Of a stretch of 64,000 nt of DNA, positions 23,101 to 35,100 are shown piece by piece (the first letter of the stretch is position 1; every line of letters begins with the position of its first letter). Both the position numbers and the translations under genes were made by a program. This DNA comes from Okapia johnstoni (lineage: Eukaryota > Chordata > Mammalia > Artiodactyla > Giraffidae): the NCBI GenBank assembly GCA_024291935.2, contig CM044316.1, forward strand, positions 4,890,501 to 4,954,500. The letters are read 5' to 3'. The notes under the pieces are model-generated. The model was given only the letters and a program-made list of their open reading frames with translations, was not told the origin of the DNA and searched no databases.

Positions 23101-26100
23101 TGCCACCTGGGAAGCCCCTATCATATAAGCATTCCCTGACCTAATTAGTAAACTATTCAGCTGCTAAACCCCAACACGTGACCGCCTCTTCCAGGAAGCC
23201 CCTTTTGCTCCCCACTCTGGGATAACCAAGCCCTCCTCTCCCTCTTGCTCAGCTCTGACCCCTCAGGGTGAGTGTCTGCATTTGAATCTGCTTGCTTCAC
23301 CACTGGAGGCTCCACCAAGGATGTACGCAGAGGATTGCTAATGGTGGGTGGATCCCTGTGGATGGAGCTTTGTCCTTGCTGTGCCAACAACTGCCCCCAG
23401 AGGGCGCCAGGAGGATATTGTTCTGGGTGACATCAGGCCTGACGGTGAAACCTTCCTCATCCACCTCTGGACAAGTCTGGGGAGGGACAAGCAAGCAATG
23501 CGTTAGGCTCTCCGGTACCAAACCTCCCATCTCAAACTGCCATGCCCACCTCTCACCTCTGGGCCCTGACTCAGATCAAAAAAAGAACCCCAATGGCAAT
23601 AGCTATCTTCCCGTGCTGTGTAGACAGGTTCTTAGAGGAAGAGAACACGCCACTACCTGTCCTAAGGGGTAAACTGAAGTGAAACGAGGATATTTGGTCC
23701 CTCCAACATAGTCCATGGGGGTTTGCAGCCAATGAGGGACTGGAACCTGGTCCCTAAGCTGTGTGACCTCTATCCCCTTGAGCTCCAGGTGTGGTTTCCA
23801 GGCATAGAGTGGGGAGCAAGGCAGGACTGAAGCCCTCCCACTTGGCAGCGCAGCCCGGCCCTTCCCATGGCACTTACCCCTAAATCAGGTTCCAGGGAAT
23901 CTCTGGGGATGGAGAAGGAGATGTCAGTGTCAGTTCCCCCACCTCCTCTGGCCCTCCCCTCTGCCCCCAACACCAGAAGCGGAACCTGCAGGCAGTCCCT
24001 GGGTGGCTCTGTGGTCCTGGGCCAGCCTGGCAGGTGGTACAACCTTGGAGCTAGCTTGGGGCTGGGGCCAGTGAGTCTGAGTTAGCTGAGTACGGGGCAT
24101 TCTCAAACAGCTTGGAAGGGGAGGGACTTGGAAATCAGTCTGAATGTAGGGCTCACCTTGGCAGGGAAATAACAGGGCCAGCCTTGGCAAAGAGAAGAAT
24201 CCTGGGCTAGCCTGGGCAAGGCTAACCCTGGGCTAGCCAGGGAGACCACGGGTATAGGAAAGAATTTGGTACTAGTTTGGGCAGAGAGACTCTTGGGCTC
24301 ATCTTGACAAGGTTAGAATTACCAGGCTAGATGAAATGAGGGAAACAGCCTGCTAGGGAGAAATCCCAGGCCAGCCAGGGCAGGGGTAATCCTGGGTGGG
24401 TCTGGAACAGGCTGCCCCTGGTCTAGTCTTGGCAAAAGGAAAATTCTGGACGAGCTTGTGTGCGTGCTAAGTCACTTCGTTCGTGTCCAACTGTGTGTGG
24501 CCCTGTGGACTGTAGCCTGCCAGGCTCTTCTGTCCATGGGATTGTCCAGGCGAGAATACTGGAGTGGGTTGCCATGCCCTCCTCCAGGGGATCTTCCCCA
24601 CCCAGGGATTGAGCCCATGTCTCTTGAGTCTCCTGCACTGGCAGGCAGGGTCTTTGCCACTAGTACCATCTGGGTAGCCCCCTGGACTAGCTTGGGCACT
24701 GGTAATTCTGAGCCAGTCTGGACAGAAGAGCTTCTGGGCTGGCCTGGGTAGAGGGCATCCTGGGCTAGCCTGGAATAGAAATTCTCTTGGGCTACCCTAA
24801 GCAGGGGACTTCCGGGAGAGCCTAGGAATGAGGAGGGATCCTGGGTTAGCCTGGGCCAGGGCTGGGGGTGAGGGTGCTTCCTCACACAGCTGTAGGTGGC
24901 TCCCGCTCCCGCCGGCTCAGTCCTGGGAGGCGAAAGGCCTTGGCTCCACGTAAACGTTTCATTGCTGAGAACAGATGAAGGGGTGCAGATGAGCCCTGGG
25001 TGGGGGTCCCCTTCCCATTCAGATCTGCCTCCCTCATCCCCATGGTCCAGCCTGGGCATCCAGGCCCAGACGTACTTGCCTTCCTGCAGGGTAGCCACTC
25101 TGTACGCCTCAAAGTCCAAAGGCCCTGAGACAGAAAAAAATTGAGAAACTCAGCCAGGCAGGGGGACCGGGCCTGGGAAGGGTAGGAATATACCTTTGGC
25201 ACCTGGATCTGAGCTTAAGGTGAGTCAGGGTCCAAGGCATGAGCCAAGATGCTGAACCAGTCTCTGAGATAGTCATGAGTGGGATGGGCCAAGGGTTCTT
25301 GGTCTTGCCTTGGATGGCTGCCACCTTGGGGTGGACAGGAGGGACTGCCTGAGTTACTTCTACTTCCAGAATTTCTGGGTAGAACTTGGGTGGGTCAGAG
25401 GATGGATCATAAATGTCAGTGCAGTGAGCTGAGCCTTAAGTCCCAGGATGAGGACCGGGGACTCTCCCAAGGGGGATGGGAAGCCACAGAGGTTATTGGA
25501 GCAGGAGCAGGGCATGAGAAATCTGGAGCCAGGGAAGGACAAGAATGGAGATTCACACAATGAGAGGTAGCCTGAGCTGGTGCTGAGCTATAGAGACGGG
25601 AGGGAGAAAAGACAGACCCTAGGGTTGTCTAGACCTAAGGATGTAAACAGCATTTACTAAGTGCCTACTGTGTGCCAAGCACACATTTTGCCCTTTGTTT
25701 GCATCAAATTAGTGAACCCTGAATATTCATTGGAAGGACTGATGCTGAAGCTCCAATACTTTGGCCACTTGATGCAAAGAGCTGACTCATTGGAAAAGAC
25801 CCTGATGCTGGGAAAGATTGAGGGCAAGAGGAGAAGGAGCCGACATAGGAGGAGATGGTTGGATGGCATCACTGACTCAATGATGTCCATTGAGTTTGAG
25901 CAAACTCAGGGAGATAGTGAAGGACAGGGAAGCCTGGCGTGCTGCAGTTCATTGGGTTGCAAAGAGTCGGACATAACTTAGTGATTGAACAACAATAACA
26001 GTGAACTTTCACGACACCATTAGTGGGGGGCTATCATCCCAACTTTACAGAAGAGGAAACTAAGACTCAGAGAAGGCAAGACAGATGTCCAAGGTGACAC

Positions 26101-29100
26101 AATGAATGACAAAGGAAAGATACAAACCCAGATGTGACCCTAAAACTTTGGCTCTCAATTCTTCCTTGACCCTGTATCTGGGACATTTTCAAATGGGCCT
26201 TTTGCTCAACAGTCCTCAGTGGCTCCCTTGGGCCCTCAGAGAAACATCTGAAAGGCTGACCCTGGCATTCAAGGTCCCTCTGGTATCTAGTGGTAAGAGA
26301 TTTATCTGTAAGATTAGGCATCAAATTCTCTCCCTCTGTGGGTTGCTGAGTTAGATTTGTCTTCAGTCTGTTTTTTTTAAAGATTATTTTTTAAAATGTG
26401 GACTATTTTCAAAGTCTTTTATTGAATTTGTTACAATACTGTTTCTGTTTTATGTTTTGGATTTTTGGCTGCAAGGCACGTGGGAGTTCCCTGACCAGGA
26501 ATTGAATCTGCACCCCCTGCATTGGAAGAAGTCTTAACCTCTGGACCACCAGGGAAGTTCCATCAATCCATTTTTCTTTTTCTTTTTTTAACCCCATTTT
26601 TCTGGTGAGGAAAATGAAGCCCAGGGAGGTTCATTCTCTAGCCTCTTGAAACCTGTTCCTTCCCCATAGCTGTGGCTCCACAGCCCAACTCCCACAGATG
26701 CGCCCGACTCACCAGGCTTCTCCCGGCCTGTGCCTTTGCTCTCTGCAAACTTCCTCAGCAGCATCTCCACGCTGACGTTTTCTACATTCTGCTTAAACTC
26801 CTCATGCACCTGGGCCAGGAGGATGGAATTTGTAACCAGGCAGGGCCTTCCTGCACCGCACCCCAACCTCATTCCCCACCCTCAGCCCCACTCACCTGCC
26901 CAATTTGCACATGGGTGTCCTCCACTGAGTGGGCATAAGAGCCCATCAGTGCCTTCATTTGCCGCAGGTGGGTCTCTTCCATGGCTTGGAAGCGCTGAGG
27001 CAGGAGGGGAGGAGCAAAATGGGAAGGTGTGGCTAGTGACCCCACCTGGCCAAGATGTTCCAACCCCCTGGCCTCAGTGATTGATTTGGGTAAGAGCTCT
27101 GGGACTTGTGCTGGAATCATAGAAAAAAACACTTTCATATCCTGAATCAATGAGTTGGCAGATAAATGGGGCCGCTGCTGGTGGCTACTTTGCTACATAC
27201 ACACACACACACACACATTGAGGAGGGTGTGTCTGCCTGGGAATAAAGCCCTCAGGGAGAAAAACAGATTTGAGAAGCAAAGAGGCACAACTTCCTGCCA
27301 ACACCATTTGAGCACCTGGATCCAGCCATGCCTGAAGCTCTGCCCCACCCTGAACTTTTCAGCAACCTGAGCCTGTAAGTCTCCTTGTCAGTTTGAACAA
27401 AGATTTCTATTGCTTGCAACTTTCTATCACTGCAAAATCAGGGAAAAAAAAAATCTAATTCTTAATCCTGAGCTCCCAATCTGCTTTTTAAACCTTTGAG
27501 TAGACGGAGACCCAGAGAGGTGCAGTGCCTTGCCAAAGGTTGCACAGCTGGTGATAGACAGGCTAGACCAGGAATCCAGGCTTTTCAGTCACCAAGACAT
27601 GTCAGGAGACTCTTGGCTTCTAAACCCTGCCCCATCTTGTTCAAAAACCTCATCAATAATAATAATACATCATAGAGTGGTTTCTATGCACCTGCTACTA
27701 GTCTGAAAATTTCATATATGGTGACTCATTTAATCTTCACAAGTCTATGAAGCAGGTAGTATTACTGTCCCCATTTTACAAACGGTGAAATTAAGGCACA
27801 GAACTGATTTGGTCTTTGAAATAATAATAACATCAACAACAACAACAATAGCTCACTGGCTCTAGAATTTTACAGTTTTAGCCTGTGATTCTAAGGCTTC
27901 TGGGAGTCGAGGGTTTGGAAGGTTCTGGACTTCTGAGGCCCATAGCATCCTGGGCCCAGGAATGTGTAGTTCTCCAAAGCCCGGTTCTTACCAGAGCTGA
28001 GTCCAGCATTTTCTGCTCAAAGTCAGAACGGGCTGAGTTGTATTTCTCCACCAAACGCCGCAGGCTCTCTGCTGCCTTCCTGGTCTTGGTCTCTGCCTAG
28101 GAGGCACAGGGAGGGGACGGAGTTGGGAAAGGACACTCGGGGCACTTTCCCTGGCCCCATCCCCCAGCACGTAGACTCCTTGGGGAGCCCAGGGTGTGGT
28201 TCATGCAGGTTCAATGACCATGGCTCTGTGCTATGTTTTCAGTCTCCCATCAGGCAGTCCCGCCACCTCTCGGCAAATCCCTCGGATCTGTGTGGGCCAG
28301 TGGTAGCTGGGGACCTGCAGCTGCACGCCCACCTTGTCCATCTCCTTCTGGCTGGTGCTCTCCCTCCGCAGCCGCTCCTGGTCCATGCACCGGTTCAGGT
28401 AGTTCTCGCGAGACTTGGGCAGGAGCTGGCTGACCCCTGTGAGGGCCTGTATGGCATCTAGGGTGCCCACCACTTCCTCTTTGCACTGTGGGGGTGGGGA
28501 AGAACATGAGGACCACCTGAAGCCCCTGCTGGGGTGCAGGACCTGAGCAGACCCAGGTATACACCATGAAATTCCCAGCCTCCCAAACTTGTGGGGTTCC
28601 AGGTCTTACAGAATACTTTTTTTCTAAGAATTCTATGAATTTCAAAAATTTTAACTCTTTAAATAGGTAATATTTACACATAATTCACATTTCAGAAAGT
28701 TTTAAGGAGTGAGCTCAGGTAAAATCCTCCCCCCACCCTTTTTTTTTCCTACTATGAAGTCTTTTTTTTTTTTTTTCTTTTGCCCCACTGCAAGGCAGAC
28801 ATGTGAGATCTTAATTCCCTGACCAGGGATCGAACCCACACCCCCTGCATTAGAAACATGGAGTCTTAACCACTGGACCACCAAGGAAATCCCAAACCTC
28901 CTATTATTACCATGATACATTTCCTCCAATAACTAGCAAGAAGATCAGCAAATATGCCCATTTTTTATGACAAATGGTGACAGGCCATACTGTTTAACTT
29001 ACTGCTTTTTCCACTTAATAATTCATTCTCAAGATTGTTCCATATCAGTCCAGAGAAAACTTCCTTGTTCTTTAATTTTTTAAAGAAAGTTGTAAAATAC

Positions 29101-32100
29101 ATATAATGTAAAATTTGCCATCTTAACCATTTTTAAGTGTATAGTATGAAGTACTACAACTCTCTTCTTTAACAGAGTTAAAAACTGCAGATTCTAGGGC
29201 TCTGTAAATGCAACCCTCTATGACTCTAGATTTATAAGCTTCAAATATTTTGGAATCTTGAGAGTCTAAGGTCTGGCTCTTCCAGGATTTTAGTTAGTTT
29301 TGTTAAGAGTCTAGAAGCCCGGCACTCTGTGGCGACATAGAGGAGTGGGATGGGGTGGCTTTGGGACAGAGGTTCAAGAAGGAGTGAATATACATGTATG
29401 TGTGTTGGTCACTCAGTTATGTCTGACTCTTTGTGACCCCATGGAGTCAAGGTCCTCAGTCCATGGAATTCTCCAGGCGAGAATATTGGAGTGGGTAGCC
29501 ATTCTCTTCTCCAGGGGATCTTCCTGACCCAGGGATCAAACCCAAGTCTCCTGCATTGCAGGCAGATGTTTTACCATCTGAGGCACCTGGGAAGCCCCAT
29601 GTTGTTGTATGGGAGAAACCAACACAACACTGCAAAGCAATTATCCTCCAATTAAAAATAAATTTAAAACAACTTCATTTAAAAAATAAAGTTTAGGCCA
29701 AAAAAAAAAAAGAGTCTAGAAATGTCAAATAACAAGATCTGTAGCTTCTAACGCTCTAGGTCAGGGGTCGGCAGACTTTTGCTGTGAAGGATCAGGTGGT
29801 AAATCTGACATTGAACTCAGCCATTGCAGTTCATAAGCCAGCCACAGAAGATCTGAACGTGAATGGGCTTGGCTGTGGGGCCAACACAATTTTATTTACT
29901 GGCATTAAAATCTAAATGTCCTATAATAGTCACACATCATAAAATATCCTTCTTTTGACTTTTTTCCCCCAGTCCCTTAAAAGTAGAAAAAGTACTCATA
30001 GCTCGAGGTGATGGTCTAGCCATCACCCGCTGGCTGTAGTTTGCAGACCCTCTGCTCTTAGAATTTTGAGAGTCTGAAATTCAACACTGCTCAGGTCTGT
30101 GAGATTCTGAGTTTTAACAGAACCCTCAGGGGCACACACCAGGAGCTGGGGTTCCAAGGCCCCAGAAGTCCTGGGATCCTGGGAGCCACAGCCGTTCCCC
30201 ATCCACCGGCCCCTCGGCGCCCACAGCACACACCTTCTTGTGCGCCTTGAGCTGCTCCTCCCCGTGGCGGAGCACATCCTTGATGAGATCCTGAAGCTTC
30301 CGTGTCAGCTCCAGGTGGCAGAGCGCCAACTTGTCTGAGGAGACTCGGAAGACCTCCCAGAGCGGGGCAAAGGTCCTGGAAACAAGAGAGTTGGGGGTCA
30401 CACCCAGGGCCCAGCAGGCCCAACCCCAACCCCTTGGCAAGGGACCCCTCACCCCTCATGGCTGGCTTTGGCTCAGACATTGCATGTGTCCTGGGCCCTG
30501 CTAAACATGAACATATATGAACTCATTTAATCCCCACTGCAATCACGTAAGGTGGGCATGCAGCAGACAGGGAAACTGAGGCATAGGAGGCCCCGTCACT
30601 CACCCAAGGCCCCTCAGCAAACGAACGTCAGAGCAGGAATTTAAACCTAGGCTGACGTCCGCCCTCCTCTCTCTGGACTCCAGGCCCAGCCTGATATTCC
30701 CCTTCCCCTCTCTTTCTCCCCCACCTCATCTCCACTGTGCCCAGGCCCTGCAGCCCTGCCTGCCTCTTTGCTCTTCCTTGAACATGCACAAGTGTGCTGC
30801 TGCCTCAGGGCCTTTGCACTAGCTGAGCCACCTCCCTGGGTCTCTGTCCCTCAGACACCCCTATGGCTGATTCTTTCTCATTTCTGAGATCTCAGCTCCA
30901 GATATAGTACCCACCTTCTAATGCTCCTATTTCTTTCTCTTCCTAGCACTGTTCTCTCTGGGAAAAGACTTTGTTTGTGTTTGTGGCTAACATCTGTCAC
31001 GTATCCCAGACACACACCCTATGCACAGGGCATGAAGATGACTGGAGGCTTGATCTGTTTTGATTGCCCCTGGGCCCCCTGGTGCCTCGAACAACGTCTG
31101 GCACACAGTTTGGGCTCAGTAAATATCCACTGAATGAATGAATGAATTATAGCTTGCCAGGCTCCTCTGTCCATGGGATTTCCCAGGCAAGAATACTGGA
31201 GTGGGTAGCCATTTCCTTCTCCAGGGGATCTTCCTGACCTACGGATCAAACCTGTGTCTCCTGCATTGGCAGGCAGGTTCTTTACTACTGTATGTGTGTG
31301 CTCAGTCATGTCCGACTCTTGCGATCCCAGAGACTATAGCCCACCAGGCTCCTCTGTCCATGGGATTTCCCAGGCAAGAATACTGGAATGGGTTGCCATT
31401 TCCTTCTTCAGGGGATCTTCCCAACCCAGGGACTGAACCCAAGTTTCCTGCACGGCAGGCAGATTCTTTACCACTAGTGCCACCTGGGAAGCCCCTTGAC
31501 CACTGAGCCACCTATATATACATTCATATTCCTCTGTCCAATTAGCCCATAAGTGGGGGGATGACTCCCTGCCCCACATATCACAAGTGTGAAGAGATGT
31601 ACACCCAAAGGCAGCCTCCTGTTGCCCCCAGGGACCCCCACATCCTTGGTGACTCCTGCCTCATGCACAGCCCACTCACCCCATGGGGGTCCCGTTGCTG
31701 GCCAGCTTGGAAAGTTTTGCCATCGCCTTCGAGTAGGTCTCCTCGATGGTGGCCCTGGGTAGGAGGACAGGGAAAGGATGGGGAAGGTCCTGGGCACCTT
31801 GGGACAGGCCCCATACCACTGGGCCTCAGTTTTCCTATCTCAAACATCTGAGCAGAGGCCTCCAGGAGAATGATACAGCCCCCTGGCAGGGGAAGATGTT
31901 TGGGAAATTCATGGGAGAGGTTTTCATCCTTAAATAAAATTTTACTAATAGCAGTAGTAGTAGTAGCAGCATCAAGAGCAAGTAAACAAAATTTTGAGCA
32001 CATAGTATCAATGTTTCATGTGCTTTGTCTCATTTAATTGCAGAAGATAAACTCAGATTTCTTTATTCTCTCTAGACAGACACTGCTAAATGCCTACCTA

Positions 32101-35100
32101 ATATCCACTCACATTTTCATCTTAATAGAATTTCAGTTTTGTTTGGGATAGCCATGTGCCCAGTTAAAACTAGTTACCCACTGGGGTATTTTTTGACAGA
32201 GGCACCCATCGGGTGCCACAGGCAATAGTGGATGGATCCAGGGTCTGAAGCCTCATGAAACAGAGGATGGCTGTGACAGGTCTTGCGTGACAGCCTCAGA
32301 GAGGAAAAACCTGGTTAATAATCCTTTGGATTCTCTGCCCGGATTTAATGGGCATTCAGCTGCTGAGTGGCTGGGAAGCAGAGGTTGCCTTGCAATTTGA
32401 GTTTATTGTGTTTTCTGGGACGTTGGAACATTTACAAGCTGAAATGTAGATTATTTCATCATACATGTATTTTCTTTTATTGTACTCAGGGCCCGAGATT
32501 GAGTTTTCAAATTTCTCCTTGTAAGTAGGTCATATTATCATCTCTACAAGAAGAGGCCTTAGAAGTCTGGTGATTATTGTTTAAAATGGGGCATAGGGCT
32601 GACAGTGTTGAGAACTGTTGGTCGGGAGGGTCTTCAAGCTCATTTGGTTCTTGGAGACCCCAGGGATCAGGACCCTTTCTGGCAGAATGTGGTGCCCTGT
32701 CAGGGTGGGATGGGCAAGGGGAAAAGGGGGCAGAGCCTGGGTGGAAGTACAAGATGGGCTTGGCTGTGTGGACTTCAGGTCTTGGCCACAGGGATGGATG
32801 GGGCTTGGGGAACCTCACCTCTCCCGGATGAAGTCTGCTAGCTCCTTGGTGGAGATGGGCCCCTGCTTCACGCTGTGGTACAGGACCTCAAAGCCATGGT
32901 TTTTCTCTCCCTGCAGGGGATGAGGATGGAGATTGAGAAAGGGGATGGAGAGGACATCAAGGATGCCTAGCAACAGGAGCCTGGGCTGAAGAGCTAACTG
33001 GCAGAAGTCCATCCTCTTGGCTGTAGGCATTGGTTCTGGACTGAGCCAATCACCTGTTGCATTTTCCCCTGGTCCTAAGGATTGGCTTATGGACCTTAAT
33101 TTGGTCTAATCAGAAAAAACCCTGGGATTCTTGTACCACAGTTGAGAGAGAGGCAGTCTCATTCACTCTTATCTTCCTCTCTCACTATCTTTCTGTCTTT
33201 CTGTGCGAGTGTGTACGTATCTCTCTACCTCTGTTTGCCCCTTTCTCTTTGGTCTCTTCCCCTCTGTTTTTCTCTTTGTTTCTTTCCATAAATGAGAGAT
33301 TATGTGGTCACAGGAGATCCTGGAAACCAAATGGAAACCATGAATTTTGGAAAGATGCTGAACTTGAGGGTCTGAATAAAAAGTGTGTTGAGGGACTTTC
33401 CTGGGGGTCCAATGGTTAAGAATCCACCTTCCAGTGCAACGGATGCAGGTTCGATCCCTGGTCAGGGACCTAAGATCCCACATGTCATGGGGAAACTAAG
33501 CCAATGTGCCACAGCTACAGAGCCCAGGCAGTCTGGAGCCTGTGTACTGCAACAAAGGTCTTGGTTGTGAAATCTTTTAAAAAAAAAGCATCTTGAGTAG
33601 AGTTGCTGGACCAAACCAATCCTGAAAGCCACACTATTGCACAACTCTTTAATTTTATGAATTACTACAACCCCTGTTGCTTAAGTCACTGTAGCCTTAC
33701 TTTCTGTTCTCTTCAACATGAAAATTCTGTCTGAGGACCCCACAAAGCAGGATGTGGGTCTGATACTCTCTCAGGACCCAGCAATATCCAGTGCAGGGTG
33801 GGGCACAGAAAGGGCATTTGAGTTTGTTGAATAGAGGGACAAGTTATTTTGCTGTTGCCTGGTGCTGGTAGGAACAGAGCATCTACCCTGGTGTCTGCTG
33901 ATGCCTTGCACAGAACCCCTTTTCTCCCATTTCTGGGGTCACCACGGTTTGAGGGAGGGCTAGGGCTACACTGTGTGATCCAGACCAGTCATGTCTCTCG
34001 CCAAACCTATAGTGGCTCCTCATTAAGATGGGGGCTGGAAGTCATCTACCTCTCATATGGGATGATCCACATCATGGTCCTCTAAAGTCCCAAAGGCAGC
34101 CCTCCTTGTTGAATAAGTCACTGTCATGTCCCACTCTTTGCGGCCCCGTGGACTGTAGTCCACCAGGCTCCTCTCACCATGAGATTTCCCAGGCAAAAGT
34201 ACTGGAGTGGGTTACCATGTCCTCCTCCAGGGGATCTTCCCGACCCAGGGATCGAACCCACATCTCTTGTACCTCCTGCATTGGCAGGCAGGTTCTTTAC
34301 CACTAGCGCCACCTGGGAAGCACAGTGGTGAGGCCTCAACAAACAACCCTAGCAGCCCTCTGCCCACCCCAACCAGGGGATCCTCGGGTGAGGCTGCACC
34401 AGGCACTGCTGCCCAGGCCAGCATCTGGAGCTGACTCAGAGCCAATTGCTGGCCTGTTTCCCAGACCTGGCAAAACCCCAGCAGTGTCTGACTCCCTCGG
34501 GCTGGGTTGGCAGCTGAGGGTCCTGGGAAGGGCTATCTTGAGCCTATGTCTCCTATCAGAACCTCTGAACACCAGTCTTACTCTCAAGCCAGGCCCAGAG
34601 AGATATTTCTGTTTTTTTAAAAATTAATTTATTTGTTTTTGGCTATGCTGCATCATTGGTGTGCAAGCTCTTCTCTAGTTGCAGTGTGTAGGCTTCTCAT
34701 TGCAGTGGCTTCTCTTGTCGGGGAGCACGGGCTTTAGGGCGTGAGGGCTCTGATTGTTGCAGCATATGGTCTCAATAGTTGTGGCTCCCAGGCTCTGGAG
34801 CACAGGCTCAATAGTTGTGGCACGTGGGCTTAGTTGCTCTGCAGTATGTGGGCTCTTCCTGGATCAGGGATCGAACCTGTGTCTCCCGTACTGGCGGGCG
34901 GATTCTTTACCACTGAGCCACCAAGGAAGCCCAAGAGATCTTTCTTATACAGCTTGATCATGTCCCTCTCTGGCTCACACTTCCCCCGTGGGCTCCCCAG
35001 TGCCCTCCATGCCTCCAGCCCTGCCATGGCCCAACAAGACTGGGGCATCCTTTTCTGGCTTTATCTCTCCTGAGTGGAGCCTGCTTCAGGTCAGTCAGGG

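Noticed and set aside
25075..25079. Use of GTACGT as the normal exon 10 donor
   Set aside because: It would add five bases and shift the frame into exon 11; the GC donor keeps the family sequence.
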